NCBI RefSeq assembly: GCF_905147045.1
Contig: NC_065905.1
Coordinates: 10,912,001 to 10,976,000 of the forward strand
Reading direction: 5' to 3'
From: Nymphalis io
Taxonomy: Eukaryota; Arthropoda; Insecta; Lepidoptera; Nymphalidae
Length of the DNA stretch: 64,000 nt
Shown one piece after another: positions 1 through 13,188 of this stretch (within the stretch, counting starts at the first letter, position 1; every line of letters starts with the position of its first letter). The translations under genes and the position numbers were made by a program. Under the pieces are notes generated by a model. The model worked only from the letters and a program-made list of their open reading frames with translations. It made no database searches and was not told the origin of the DNA.

Positions 1-560
1 TTTTATTTATTTAAAATCTTTTATATAATTCTATAAAGCTATCTCAAGTCGTTATCAATAAAGCGAAATCTATAAAAATTTTAAGGGAACGCCGCGGTCT
101 AGACGATTTCGACATAAACATTCAAATAAAAAATCTAATAAAACATAACTTTTCCCTTATTTTGAAGTCGCTTAAAGTCTTCAAGCCTTCACCACCAAAA
201 AATATATAAGCTTTCCATAATAAAAAAAAAAAACAAAAAACCAGCATTTATTAATAAGAAAGAAATCGTACACGTAATAACATTAATGACTGGCGTTAAC
301 AAGTATCATCTTGGATCAGTTCATGAATAATCATGCACGAAGCGGACAGTTCAACGACCCCGACCAAGTTATTAACATTCAGAGTTGAAGCTGTCATCTG
401 TCACAATCGCCTTAGCTCATACGGTCCCGGCTGTTACACGCTTCGCTATGCTAAAACTTTAATTCGTAAACATCACATGTTTAGCTTATTATTGTTTTAT
501 TGAAATTTGTTCGTGTTGAATTATTTATATTGACGATTACTATATGGTTTTTAAATGTCG

Positions 561-752
561 TTCATCCCGTGCTTGACGGTGAAGGAGAACATCGTGAGGA
601 AACCTGCATTTATCTAATTTTCACTAAAATTCTGCCACATGTGTATTCTACCAACCCGCATTGGAACAGCGTGGTGGAATAAGTTCCAATAACCTTCTCC
701 TCAAAAGGGAGAGGAGCTCTTAGCCCAGCAGTGGGACATTTAGAGGCTGTTA
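561..752 (+). mobile_element. SINE-A copy, 5' truncated
   Basis: Starts in TTCATCCCGTGCTTGACGGT and runs through the conserved body (ACATCGTGAGGAAACCTGCA, CCAACCCGCATTGGA) to CAGCAGTGGGACATTTAGAG-GCTGTTAC. Confidence 0.88.
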
Positions 753-2261
753 CTTTTAAATGTATGATATATTTTCGTTAGAGACTCCGTAAGATAATAT
801 ATTTCAATAGCCGTTCCAGTCGACACTATCCGCGCTTTATTTTCTGCAAATTCCATAATTATATAAAAATTAGAAAGAAACTATATTAGTATAGGTTTAA
901 ATATAAGCAATATACAATAATGTAATGAATATACTTAAAATGTTCTTATGAAGCATAACGAAATCTCTGGAAAACCAAATCTCTAGCGTAGGTCCGATTG
1001 TAGAAATCTCAAAAAATGTTATAAATACTCTGAACAAACTTTTCAAATTTTAAATATTATTGCCCAAACTCGTGTAAAGTTCTATTCGGGACTAAAATAA
1101 AACACTCTGCTTTTAATACACTTTATATATGTAATAAATTGTATTAATCTTGGTTGAGGTTAAGCTGAATATTTACAGAAACGTGCTGTCTCTGTGCGCC
1201 TGGGTTTTCTATTAGATATTTATTGAAACACAAAGACAGAACACCGACAGTTTCTAGCTACGTATTTCATTTTAATGTGCTCACCTCTTGGGAGTGCGAG
1301 GCCAATTTGTAAGCGCGTTAGTTGACAGGCGGTATGATTTATGCGGGATTCGATTCCCGGTGAGAGCATTCGTGAATCGAGCGGAATTGCACACTCGTTT
1401 TCACCGTAACGGCGTCTCGCTTTTCCCGTGTGATTATTACGGTAATATTCTTGAGGTTGTTTGTTTATTTATAACGATTGTTACCATAAGATTTTACATT
1501 AGTAATTATTTAATTTAAATGACAGTTAAAAATTCAAAAGATATACAAAAAAAAAATAGAATTCGCTTCGATTTCTAAAAACCAAAATGATATTGTCATT
1601 TTCACCTTCTCAATCATCAACTTCATAATTAAGTTAACGTCAATAATTAAGAATTAAGTTGAGATTAATTGAAATATTTCCATAAATTTTGCAAATGCAA
1701 ACACCTGGCAACATCTCAAACACAAAATTTCCATAACGAAACTTTCTAAGAGCTTGTAAATAGATGTACAAGATAGGAGGGCCGCTCCCTGTGACAAGAG
1801 ATGAGTTATATAAACAAAAACGTGCTTTATTTCATAACACATAAGACTTACACTGGTGTATATGCTTTAACTTGAGTACACAGAAAGGAAATGCCATCCC
1901 GATTATTCATAGCCTTTCACGGCAGATTTCAAATGTTGACGCTCTGGAGACGGTTTGATAGAAGGAGCTGTGCTGATCGTAATTTATAAATAACGGATGA
2001 CGCTTCGGTGATTATCTTTCTACGTGAAATGGGAATGCGGTACGGGAAACGTGAAGTTACTTCGACAATGCACGACAATAGCCGACGTATGTAAAACAAA
2101 TATTACAAGCGCGTGTTGACATGATATTATCATAAAAATGTGTTTTAAGAAAATTATAAATGCGGTGACGAATATACATTAATGAATTATTTATTTATCA
2201 AAATTAAACTTTATATATTACGATATTAATAATGGCGTATTTATTATTATTATTATTTATT
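753..2261. other. AT-rich non-coding DNA
   Basis: Apart from the tRNA-like piece at 1.3 kb I see no gene or clear repeat; the open frames are short and lack recognisable domains. The same holds for 1-560, 2514-3501 (with the inverted sites at 2.9 kb) and 4567-5090. Confidence 0.6.
1310..1440 (+). other. tRNA-like SINE head fragment, unassigned family
   Basis: GCGGGATTCGATTCCCGGTG is B-box-like. No complete tRNA cloverleaf can be drawn, so it is more likely a SINE relic than a tRNA gene. Confidence 0.35.
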
Positions 2262-2513
2262 TGGTGGTAGTTGTATGTGTTGTATGAGTAGGTACCACCC
2301 ACTCATCTAATATTCAACCGCCAAACAGTAAAACTGAGCCAACGTCACTACAGGCCCATGGGACATAATATCTTAGATCACAATATTGGTGGCGCATTTG
2401 TGATGTAAGGAATGATTAATATTTCTTACGGCACCAATGTCTATGGGAGAGGGGGACCACTGACCATCAGGTGGCCCAGCTGCCCGTCCGCCTGTCTATA
2501 TTATAAAGAAAAA
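2262..2513 (+). mobile_element. SINE-B
   Basis: GGTAGGTACCACCCACTCAT-type start, then GGCGCATTTGTGATGTAAGG, CACTGACCATCAGGTGGCCC and an A-rich tail. A non-autonomous short repeat whose class is uncertain, since I see no clear tRNA head. Confidence 0.85.
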
Positions 2514-2890
2514 AATATTATTTAGTAATAATGTCCCCATCACTTAGGGATGTTCCCCCATCAGGGGGGTAGTAGTAGTGAGAACATAAGATATATTAAA
2601 AGAAACCTTAAAGGTAAATATTTGTTTGTGATCGATTACAATACGAGAAATTAGATATGAATATATTGTATTACTTCGAATATAATTTAGGTCTAGTACT
2701 TAAACATCTAATATAACATATTAATTATGAATACAGGAATAAATACACCATGCTTTATGATTTATATAGTACTGAATTGCAACAAAGAAACATTGTCTTG
2801 CTATTGATGTAAATCATAAAGAGGATCAAATAAAGAAAATAACAACATCAAATAAAAATAAACAAATAAACCTACTTAAACTCCTACTAC

Positions 2891-2959
2891 TAGCGCCATC
2901 TATGAATATCACAACACACTAAACAGTTTAATTTTGTTACAAAAAACTAGATGGCGCTA
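2891..2959. promoter_or_regulatory. Inverted pair of TAGCGCCATCT sites
   Basis: TAGCGCCATCT at 2891-2901 and its perfect reverse complement at 2949-2959. AGATGGCGC resembles the insect CTCF core; binding is only inferred. Confidence 0.3.
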
Positions 2960-3501
2960 CTCCACGTTTAAACAAAAAATACGAAGTTAAAAAAGTTTAC
3001 ATGTATAATCGAATTCAGTGTAAGGTAATAAATTGTAGGAGTTCCTATTAGAATACCTGTTAGGCATTAATAAATTTGTATCGGCTCGTGCATAACATTA
3101 CTTATAAGGTATATCCGATAAGCAATGTACTGTTATGTTTATTTGCCTGCTATAAGCCGTAAGGTACATGTTTTCGTTTGCTTTATCTTAGTTTATGTTT
3201 GAGATATACATATATTCTATTACTTATCTCAATAAATTTCATTAAATGTAAATTTGTTTGAAATAAAAACATTTTAGAAGATTGTATTAGCCACGAGCTT
3301 TAAATTTTCCAAGTCGGGGAAAAACTTTATTTTATATTTAGAACAAAATATTTGCAAAAACGAACATACCTATAGGGTTTCTATCATTGCACTATATATC
3401 TTATTAACAATCTTATAACCAGGTGCAGGTTTGCCCTTTGTTGGAGCCTGAGGTTTTTAATATAAGTTACTAATTTGGTAATTTATAAAAATAAAAAGTG
3501 C

Positions 3502-3672
3502 CAGTCTGTGAGTCCCGCTGCAGGGCTAAGGTCACCTTTCTTTTTGAGAAAAGGGATAGGAGCGTATTCCACCATGCTGCTCCAAATCGGAACGGAGAAT
3601 ACATGTGACAAATTTTCATTCGACACTTAAATATTTCCTCGCGATATTTTCTTTCACCGCTAAATAATTATA
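3502..3672 (-). mobile_element. SINE-A copy, degenerate
   Basis: Reverse-oriented remnants: CTGCAGGGCTAAGGTC, CCACCATGCTGCTCCAAATC and CTCGCGATATTTTCTTTCACCG. Confidence 0.7.
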
Positions 3673-4034
3673 ATTTGTAAGTATCTATAAACTTCTTATA
3701 TAATTTAGAATCTCTGTCACAATACTTTTTTTAACTAATACAGTTAATATGTAATTCATTAAAATATGCGCAGTAACAGTAAAATACTATTTTTGACTTT
3801 TAAAACAAAAATTAAACGATTTTTTTTTTAATTCTTAAAAAACAGTATTACTTTTAAAATTTCTCATTTGTGTATATTTAATCTAATTCCACATTAAATT
3901 AAAAAAAAAGTAAATTATTCATTAATAAACAATAATGATATAGACTAATAATAAGAAAAATCGAGGCTGAAATATTAATTTTCAGGATCATAATATGTCA
4001 TGCCGCGCAGGCGGTCGTGATGTGACTGAGTTGA

Positions 4035-4112
4035 AATTTAAATAAACCTGTATACAGTTACAGACAGCCGCAGTTGTCGGCTTGTCAATCAACGTTTATA
4101 CAGCACGTAAGA
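4035..4112 (+). promoter_or_regulatory. Possible promoter and untranslated first exon
   Basis: GC-richer block CAGACAGCCGCAGTTGTCGG then CTTGTCAATCAACG ends at a good donor-like CAGCAC|GTAAGAAA. No partner exon was identified. Confidence 0.15.
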
Positions 4113-4317
4113 AAAGCTTAACAAGTTAGTGTAATCCGACTACGTTAAGGAGGTTATATAATACTGTAATACTGTCGTTGTTAATTTATGTTTTTTTTAG
4201 GAACATATTTTTGTAAAATAATTCATTCATTGAGTCGTAAGTGATGTAAGTTTTTTTTTAAATCTTAAATTATACTTAAGTTCATAGCTTTTAACATTAT
4301 CTTTACATATTTTTTTT

Positions 4318-4566
4318 TATCCTGGGACATTTTAACACGGTCATCTGATCCCAAATTAAGCTTGTACAAAGCTTGTGCTATGGAAACCAGACAACTGATA
4401 TACTACATATACTATTTGTCTTTTGTAAATTCATATAAAGATAATTACACCCAGACTCAGGATAAACAGACATGTTCATGCACACAAATGTCTGTCCTGG
4501 GTGGGAATTGAACCCATAACCTTCGGCGTGAAAGGCAAGTATTTACCAACCACGCCAAACGGCTTG
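4318..4566 (-). mobile_element. SINE-C, full length
   Basis: CCTGGGACATTTTAACACGG at the tail side and the tRNA-like head at the high end (GGTGGGAATTGAACCCATAA, ACCACGCCAAACGGCTTGG). Confidence 0.88.
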
Positions 4567-5093
4567 GTTGGTAATATTAGGTAATATTAGCATACCGGTA
4601 AAGAGATATTTAATTTAAATTTAAAATTGTGGGTAAAATTTTTAGTTCAACCTCTTTATTCAAAACGTCCATTTTAAATTACATTTACATTACATTTAAT
4701 ATTCAATCTTTGCTATAGTAAGTAGCTAATACGTTAGTAACATCGGATTAACAAAGAAGAACAAGAAGGGGTAATCAAAGCTGCTGCCAACCTTCGCTAG
4801 TTGTAGTGGCACTCGAAGAACACTTATTTATATTTTTGATGATTGATTTTTATGCAGATGTCCCTCACGACTTTTCTTCAAATAACGACCGTGTGATTCA
4901 TTTTTTGATAATACATGAAATTGATCTTAAGACTTTCGCTTGACTGTTTAACGACATATAACATTACTGGTAAAATTGTATCGAGAAAAGCTATAATAAA
5001 TAGATTATTAAACAATTTTGTTCGGATTATTTGGCATTTTAGATTTAAAAATAAAAAGCGATCATAATTAAAGTGCCTTAACTACATACATAA

Positions 5094-5285
5094 TCATGTC
5101 GATAGGGAAGTGTCGACGTGGCTTCGTCGGCGACCGAGTACGATCCAAAGCAGGAACAGTACGGCGGCGAGGTAGTGCATCCACTCCGGTACCGCGAGCT
5201 CCACGGCCGCAGTAGTGCATCTGTGCAATTGTGTTCATTGGCGGCGTGTTCTTCGACGAGTGCTACTATTTTGCTTTACATGTGG
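5094..5285 (-). other. GC-rich island with a possible short membrane/signal peptide frame
   Basis: On the minus strand ATG at 5180 opens a 28-codon frame MHYLAAVLFLLWIVLGRRRS then HVDTSLST, stop at 5094. It can extend upstream as TTAAVELAVPEW to a CAG that could be a splice acceptor. The exactly antisense plus-strand frame (ASSATEYDPKQEQYGGEVVH) is also GC-rich at third positions, so the strand cannot be settled by composition. It could be a small exon or conserved non-coding DNA. No family is recognised. Confidence 0.25.
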
Positions 5286-5570
5286 TTGACGCATTCGTTA
5301 CGACACATTTACATATTTTATATCAAAATTAAAGTCAATTTAAATACGATATTAGTGTTACACTTTGTATATTTTTTTATAAACTTCCGGTAGGGGAAAT
5401 TAAGTGAACTGGTAAGAAAAAAAGAGCAGTTTCTTAATAAATATTAGTATTTTTAACTGATCCACGTCACGAGGCCATCTCTACATTCAGTTATAAAATA
5501 AAGTAAGATCGAAGAAAGGACGCGATGTAGATAGACTTTTAGTCAAAATTTACGTGTCAATTTTATTACA

Positions 5571-5878
5571 GTAACAACCTGTTAATATCCCACTGCTAGG
5601 CTAAGGCCTCCTTTCCCTTTTGAGGAGAAGGTTTGGAGCTTACCAACGCTACGCTTACCACGCTGCTCCAATGTGGGTTGGTAGAATACACAATGGCAGA
5701 ATTTTAGTGAAAATTAGATAAATGCAGGTTTCCTCACGATGTTCTCCTTCACCGTAAAGAACGAGATGAATTATAAACACAAATTAAGCACATGAAAATT
5801 CAGAGGTGCTTGCCCGGGTTTGAACTCACGATCATCGGTTAAGATTCACGCGTTCTAACCTCTAGGCCATCTCGGCTT
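5571..5878 (-). mobile_element. SINE-A, full length
   Basis: Complete reverse copy, from AACAACCTGTTAATATCCCA to the tRNA-like head at the high end (CCCGGGTTTGAACTCACGAT, then AGGCCATCTCGGCTT). The B-box-like GGGTTTGAAC is kept. Confidence 0.92.
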
Positions 5879-6142
5879 CTTTTTCAAATTTATTAATACA
5901 TTTTAAAAGTGAATTATCTTTTAAACTTTGTCGCGTAATACCGAACGCTGTTCTAAGAACATCAGCCTGTATAGCGCTAGAAGTGGGGAGAGACATTCTC
6001 CGGTGCAATGGTTGCTACTGTTACATAACTCCTTCCGGTAAAGATGCAAAGACGGTCATGTTTACAATTTCCTATTCACGTTATCTGTATCGTCATTTTT
6101 CTAGTTTTTTTTTTATATAATATCTGCTGCATTCTTTCTTTT

Positions 6143-6218
6143 TATAGAATAGGAAGGCGGACGAGCATATGGGCCACCTGATGGTAAGTGGTCACACAAA
6201 GCTCTACCACCAGTAATT
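6143..6218 (-). mobile_element. SINE-B 3' fragment
   Basis: ATAGAATAGGAAGGCGGACG and GGGCCACCTGATGGTAAGTG. Confidence 0.8.
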
Positions 6219-6465
6219 TAATTTCATTCATTCGTCACAAATAAAGGTGACATCTAAAATTAAAATATATCTTTAAGGCGTCGTTCATTTTGCATCTCAA
6301 ACATATAAATATGAAACGTTGTATGTAAATTCGACCGCGAAATTTAACCCGCGTTTAACTTCAAAACGTTGTTACTAACAATAAGAAATTCGAGTATATT
6401 TATTCGTACATATTACCTGAATTTATTCGCGGCTAATGAAACCCTTTTTTTTAAGCTGGAACAGT

Positions 6466-6612
6466 GCGGGGGGGGGGGTGTATGTGGGGTGTCCGAATAC
6501 CATACATCGGAATACCCACTAAATAACCAGCGGTACCCTTTCCGTCTTAACGAGGAGCGCTTCGGAATCGCTTGCGCGCTACCGTGACGCTCTGAAACGG
6601 CTAATGAAACCC
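6466..6612 (+). repeat. Copy of the element flanking the 24.9 kb hairpins
   Basis: GGTACCCTTTCCGTCTTAAC then GAGGAGCGC matches the reverse complement of 24,832-24,860. GGGGTGTATGTGGGG recalls the second hairpin arm. A G-run lies at 6468-6477. Confidence 0.6.
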
Positions 6613-6989
6613 TGCTGCAGTATTGTTTTGAGATAAAATATATTCTCTGTATTTTTCCTGCCCATAAACTTCCCATCTTTCTTGTACTACAACAGTTTTA
6701 TTTAATTTTAAATATTACATTATACTCGAATAATGTTATGCGAGTGAAAGAAACTTAGAATATGTTTCAAAGCCACTATAGGATATAACGTTTAGAGTTT
6801 TATATTTTAAAAATATTTATAAAAAAAAAAATACAATGTAAAATGGCAACTTTGAAGGAAGGTCCCGCATACACGCATCCCGTGGGCTGCGTACTGTACT
6901 TATATGTGGCTTAAGCGGAACCAATAGTGCTATTCTATAAGAATTCACTTCATTACTCAACCGCGAAATGTTCACAACTCAATTAATAA

Positions 6990-7228
6990 TAATAATATCC
7001 TAGGACATTTTTCACACACGGCCATCTGATCCCAAATTAAGCTTGTACAAAGCTTGTGGTATGGAAACCAGACAACTGATATACTACATATACTACTTTT
7101 CTTTTTCCAGACTAAGGACAAACAGACATGTTCATGCACACAAATGTCTGTCCTGGGTGGGAATCGAACCCACAACCTTCGGCGTGAAAGTCAAGTGTTC
7201 TACCAACCACGCCAACCGGCTCGTCAAA
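6990..7228 (-). mobile_element. SINE-C, internally deleted
   Basis: ATCCTAGGACATTTTTCACA to CACGCCAACCGGCTCGTC, lacking the ACATACTTATATAGATAATT section. A (TAA)n run precedes it. Confidence 0.88.
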
Positions 7229-7678
7229 TATTATGCTTATGGTGATATACTATTTTGATGCGTGTATTCTTGAAATGTTATACTTATTATTGTCTATCTT
7301 GCATATTACTTTCTGACATTTCAAAATCGTTTCAAACGGTGTGTTCCGAGTTTGTTCTCACAGAATAGCCCTACTATATAAGGGCCATATTTAGCAACTC
7401 ACAATAATTGAAGACAGTTTCGAAAGGATTATAATCTAAATATAAATAAAATTTTAATTCTCTGTCCACCTGTACTACTCTGTAAGAACTCACTTCGTAT
7501 TTAAATCGTGAAATAGTAAAAAAAACCGACACGCTGCTACGCTATTTTGATGCGTGTATACTTTAAATGTCACAATTATTACCGTCAATATCGCATATCA
7601 ACTTTCGGTATTTTAAAATCGGCAGAACACAAAGACTAGCCGAAAGCACAGGAAAAAAAAAATATTAATAATATTTTT

Positions 7679-7750
7679 ATTGGCCTGATTGGAGTCGAAC
7701 CCGGAATAACGGTTCGACATATAGACTAGCTACTATAACAAGACAGTGCA
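7679..7750 (-). other. tRNA-like SINE head fragment, unassigned family
   Basis: GATTGGAGTCGAACCCGGAA reads as a reverse B box; no matching body is recognised. Confidence 0.35.
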
Positions 7751-8120
7751 TATGTTATACAAAGTAGCCGGTTATATGACCTATGAGCTAGACAAGATTC
7801 TATGCAAGCATGTAATTTTATGACATTGTCTCCTTTCACCAATAAACCGCGAATGTGATAAATAGTTAATATTTATTATACAATATAGTTTCGTCGTGTT
7901 TCATATTCATTTTGACAATGAAAACAACAAACAATGAAAGTGGTTTGTTTTTTTTTTTAAATTTAAACATACAGCCAAACGAAAGAGTATGTATATACAG
8001 TGGCACTGTGAGAAATACTAACAATTAATTACATGATCGAAATCAAAATATACTTTTAAATTATCATTTTGCAGGAATTATATTGCTGCCGGTCTTATCT
8101 TGTCTGCCGGTAATATAAAA

Positions 8121-8418
8121 GCCGAGATGGCCCAGTGGTTAGAACGCGTGAATCTTAACCGATGATCGTGGGTTCAAACCCGGGCAAGCACCACTGAATT
8201 TTCTTGTGCTTAATTTGTGTTTATAATTCATCTCGTGCCTGACGGTGAAGGAAAACATCGTGAGGAAACCTGCATGTGTCAAATTTCACTGAAATTCTGC
8301 CACATGTGTATTCCACCAACCCGCATTGGAGCAGCGTGGTGGAATAAGCTCCAAACCTTCTCCTCAAAATGAGGATAGGAGGCCTTTAGCCCAGCAGTGG
8401 GACATTCACAGGCTGTTT
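8121..8418 (+). mobile_element. SINE-A, full length
   Basis: Begins GCCGAGATGGCCCAGTGGTT (A-box-like), then GTGGGTTCAAACCCGGGCAA (B-box-like), and ends GTGGGACATTCACAGGCTGT. A (GGTC)n run follows at 8419-8433. Confidence 0.93.
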
Positions 8419-8530
8419 CGGTCGGTCGGTCGGTTTGAAATGTTGATTCCACCGAGAAGGACTAGCAAGAAACTCAGCAGTTAGTCTTACGATAAGTATA
8501 TAAATTAAAAAGTATCTAAAGTAAAGTAAA

Positions 8531-8766
8531 AGCCTGTAAATATTCCATTGTTGGGTTAATGCCTCGTCCACTTTTTAAGGAGAAGGTTGAGAAGGCCACA
8601 TGCAGGTTTCCTCGCGATGTTTTCCTTCACCGCGGAGCATCAGGTCAATTTTAAACACAAATTGAGCACATGAGGGTTCAGTGGTGCTTGCCCGGGTTTG
8701 AACTCTGAACTATCGGTTCAGATTCACATCTTCAACCACTTTCATCTATCCACGGCCATCACGGCC
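8531..8766 (-). mobile_element. SINE-A, internally deleted
   Basis: Reverse copy about 110 bp from the previous one, lacking the GCATTGGAGCAGCGTGGTGG section. The head GCCCGGGTTTGAACTCTGAA is recognisable. Confidence 0.85.
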
Positions 8767-10185
8767 CATGGTAATTTGTTTATCTAGCATGGAAATAATA
8801 TCGTGTAGAAGCGGCTATAACATACTAATATAAGTAATAAATCATTATTCTAATAATACACGTATACACGTGCTTTGCGTGTTTGCACGTGAAATATTTT
8901 GTACTCGATTTATAATTAAACACCTTGATATTCAATGTTCTCTCCAAACATCGAAATACGACGCTTTCTTACTAATATTTTTGTTTAATTAAAGTACCAG
9001 TCCGAAATGGCATTGGAATATATACTCTATAACAAGACCATTAAGAGCGTTCATCAGCACGTACGATACAAGCGATGTTTTACGAAAATCATATATTTTT
9101 TATTTGCTGCCAAAAATCAATATTTCCGTAATGATCGTTGGAGAGTCCAATGAATCAATTTTACGATGATTAGTAAGTTTTCTTTAGGCGTTTGTTTAAT
9201 TTGAAATTTTTAAAGTCGTGTTTATTTTAACCGATTGCTGGTAACTAAGTGCAGTCATGTGGTTCAATTTGAGTATATTAAAGGTGAGGCAAGAACTTCA
9301 ACCAAAAGTATGGTTTATTGGGAACCAACTTTTCGCAAAATCATACCCAAGTGTTGGCCAGGTTTTGGCTGTGAGTTTGCCAAATCCTTTCTTTCATGAT
9401 ATGTAAGGACAGAATGATCCCAAATATGAGGAATAATGACAAATGAATAATGACGATGGCGGTGGTAACTCAAGTGATAGTGTTAAAAAATATTTAAAAA
9501 ATAAACACTATCGCTTATCTAACCAATTGATTAACAAAAAATGTAGCAGATTTTTATTTTTTTATTTTGATGTCCACTAGTCAACGGAAACATTTTTACG
9601 TTTAAAAAAAAATTACATAATTCCCAAAAAGTATATTATTAATTTAAAAAAAAACGATCCAATAATCGAAAACGTTGTGAGGAATATTTAATTTCCTTAC
9701 AATGGTAAAGTCTAAAATGACTTCACTTTGACCGTTTGACACGATATGAACGGGCTAATAATACCCAGGAATGTCATACTCGCAGGCGATGTTACGAACG
9801 CGACGTCTTAAAAACTTATTATAAGGCTCTATCAATTGGGACCTGTGCATGAAAAAAGACCACTTAAAAGTGGAAATTTCACTGACGTTTCACGATTTCA
9901 TAACTAATCCAAAAATTGAAAATAGAATGTTGACTTTCACCGACCGTAATTGTTACGCAAGCAGTCGTTACAGCGACGATAACAAAATCTATTATTATTT
10001 TTCTCATTCTAGAAAACATTCGACCGATTGAATGAGAACTATTTGAATGATACCACAATTATAAAGGAGCGAAGTGAATCGGTTTGGGTTCGACTCGATA
10101 CTATCAGAGACAATGGTGTTGTGTGCTTTGTTCATTTCTTCAATTTGCATACAGAAATGTATAGTTTATTTTGTATACTAGTAAG

Positions 10186-10483
10186 TAACAGCCTGTAAAT
10201 ATCCCACTGCTGGGCTAAGGCCTCCTCTCCCTTTTTGAGGAGAAGGTTTGGAGCTTATTCAACCACGCTGCTCCAATGCGGGTTGGTGGAATATATTTGT
10301 GGCAGAATTTCGATGAAATTAGACACATTCAGGTTTCCTCACGATGTTTTCCTTCACCGAAAAGCACGAGACGAATTATAAACAGAAATTTAGCACATGA
10401 AAATTCAGAGGTGCTTGCACTGGTTTGAAACGACGTTCATTGGTAAAGATTTACGCGTTGTTACCACTGGGCCATTTCGACTT
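10186..10483 (-). mobile_element. SINE-A, full length
   Basis: TAACAGCCTGTAAATATCCC through GCTCCAATGCGGGTTGGTGG to a degraded head (CACTGGTTTGAAACGACG). Confidence 0.9.
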
Positions 10484-12607
10484 GGATTATTTTGTAAGTA
10501 AAGATATTTGTAACGATTATTTATATAGAAGCTCAAGAGCGTAATGTTTGATGTCAATTCTTTTGTATATACTTGTAATGCCTTAAGACAAAACAAAAAA
10601 AAAATCTTAATAATTAATAATCTTAACGGAGAACTTGCATAAAGCATAAAAATCTCTTTCTCAAAGATTACATAACCACCTAAATTAAAACAATTAAATT
10701 TACATATTGCTTTATTTATGCATTCTTATTTTAAATATTCTATTTAAATTAATTAATAATGTTAATTTGTAGTCGTGCATAATTACAGTCTGACAGTGCT
10801 AGAATACTTGCTAACCTTTTGCTACATCACTCTTCGAATTAGTTTAGAACCGGTTTTATAAATGCCTTTTAACTTTTATCAGAAGAATAAAACCGCTAAC
10901 TTGTAAGACGAATTACTTAATTAACTAATTATTATGATAAAAGTTAACTGGTTGTTAACTCTAATAAAAAACTCGGCCCTTTAGAGATTTTATCTCAATA
11001 ACTTGAAATTGATATAATATTTAAGACTTTTTTATAATACTGGTCTTTGAGATTGAGGCGGAAATTTGGTCAAGAAATTACATGACTTTACTGAAATAAC
11101 ATAAAGATTTTATTATCACCATATTGGGATACCTATTTTATAAGTGAAATCTGATTAAGGCAATACAATAATTACAAATAAATCTATTTGTATATTTTGT
11201 AATTGTGTTTGTGAATGGTGTGTCTCCTGTAATCGGTTATGCATATTTAGTTTTAAGTTAATGTAGAAAGTGATTTAAATGTGTTATGTACAACTGTTGG
11301 AGATCCAAATAAATAAGGTGAGTTTAAAGGGACCCTTTCAATAAATGAATGTAAACTTCGCCTTCATAGTTGTAGCTAGAATATCATAAGTAGCACCGCT
11401 GTGTTAATAACTTTTACTTCGACTATTACGGTTAGAAGTTCATAACATACCTACTTAGGTATAAAATTAAAATATTATATATTCAATGTAAGTTGCAAGT
11501 ACTTTGAAATCGTCGTTTCGGAAACCGTAAATACTAGACTTAAAGTAACCAATTGTGATAACAATATTATTAAGCGATACAAAATGTATCTAATATAAAA
11601 TACGTTGTATATATGTAGAGGTTTTATTTGTTTATCGAGACATAATTTAAGTTAAATTTATTGGATTTTTTATCATCTAAGGGGAAAAAATAAGAATTTT
11701 TAACGACATTTTTTTCATCGTAGATCTTCATAAGGCTTCAGACGTGCAAGTTTATTTTCAGACTTTCACATCCGTTTCTTATATTACTGTGCTATTGATT
11801 TTTTTTTGTGTTTAAGTAACAACTTCAAAAGTACCGTACCATTTGTGGATTCGTTTTTCTGCGTTAACAAATGAATCTCTCACGATTGTCATTTCACGAC
11901 GGCAATCTCTGTGATCATTTAGCATATAATCATGAGTACATAATAGGCAACGTAACCTAATATTATATCATTTGTGGAATGACGAAAGTCATGATTTTAA
12001 ACTATCATTGTGTCCAACGTTGCAGCGAATGAAGCGGAGATAAAAAAAAAAACGAGTAATTGTGATCAGATTCCGTATATTTGTAAACCTTGTTATATGT
12101 AGGAACTCTTATCCTGAAATTTTAACTTCATTTTGTTGTCTTTTAGTTTTGTAGCCTTATCTGTTTTGATTGAAAAGAATAGGGTCATATCTCAATGCAT
12201 GCGTACTGTAACAATCACATAAATATTTTGGTAACTATCAATGAAACGAACACGTAAGAACCTCAACCACATTATAATTATGGCGAATAGCTAACCTCCA
12301 GCAGGCTACTACACTAGATTTATTACAATTTAAGATTATATCTTGAATATTCGTTCGTGTGAAATCTACAACAACAATAACAGTAGCTACCAAGGAAGGT
12401 TGGCCTCAAATACATAGGACAGTGGCAAGCGAGTTGAAGTATAAAGTTTTGAAACTCGTCCAATTCTTGATAACTTCAATAGAGAAGGTTCTTAATTTCA
12501 ATATTTTCTATGAAAATTGTTATGATCGTTAATTAAGTTACCTAAAATAATTTATTATCATCATTACGACATGACAGTTGATATATTTCAAGGTACCAAA
12601 TTCTATA

Positions 12608-12668
12608 CGCTGTGATGAGCAGTTGCCATCAGGCGGCCCATTTGTCAATCTGCCTACCTATTAATAAA
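12608..12668 (+). mobile_element. SINE-B 3' fragment
   Basis: GTTGCCATCAGGCGGCCCAT followed by CTGCCTACCTATTAATAAAA. Confidence 0.65.
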
Positions 12669-13032
12669 AACGAAAAAAAAACATTAGTATTACCCCGGAA
12701 ATCTTCACGCGACTTTAAAACCGACTGCACAATGTTTCAACTCAATCGTATGAAAAATGCTTGAACGCATAGAAGAAGCACAAAAACCAGCACTATATTA
12801 ATTATTCAAAAATCGATTTCTTATTTTACGGACTGTATTTATTTTGCACTTTAGAAAGAAAATCGAAATAAGGTCAACGAGCCTACGAACGACTACAGTC
12901 GATCACGTTCAAATATTTGTCGAACCAAAAACATAAGTTTGCGTTTGTGTGTTAGATAATTAATTAATATAGAACCAGTTCTGTAATCGACGTGGGTCGC
13001 AAGGAAAATCGTAATGTAGAAGTAACAGTAAA

Positions 13033-13188
13033 GTGAAAAGCTACCCATAGATGTTCCACAGCTTGGCAAACACGTCTCCTATTGAGGAGAGGGTTTGAAG
13101 TTCATTCCACAACGCTGATAAGCAGAATTTTACATGACATTTAATGCAGGCGATCATTCCTTCACCGCCGAGCACGAGATGAATTATA
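13033..13188 (-). mobile_element. SINE-A fragment, old
   Basis: Weak similarity only: TTGAGGAGAGGGTTTGAAGT, CATTCCACAACGCTG and TTCCTTCACCGCCGAGCACG. Confidence 0.6.

Larger units (their letters stand above)
8767..13030. other. AT-rich non-coding DNA
   Basis: Outside the SINE-A at 10.2 kb and the SINE-B scrap at 12.6 kb, nothing is recognised. The open frame at 9849-10031 (60 codons) has no family resemblance. Confidence 0.6.

Noticed and set aside
8121..8195. tRNA genes at SINE heads (also at 4.5, 7.2, 17.5, 21.9, 42.4, 45.1, 45.5 and 52.0 kb)
   Set aside because: A and B boxes are present but the cloverleaf does not close, and each is joined to a SINE body.
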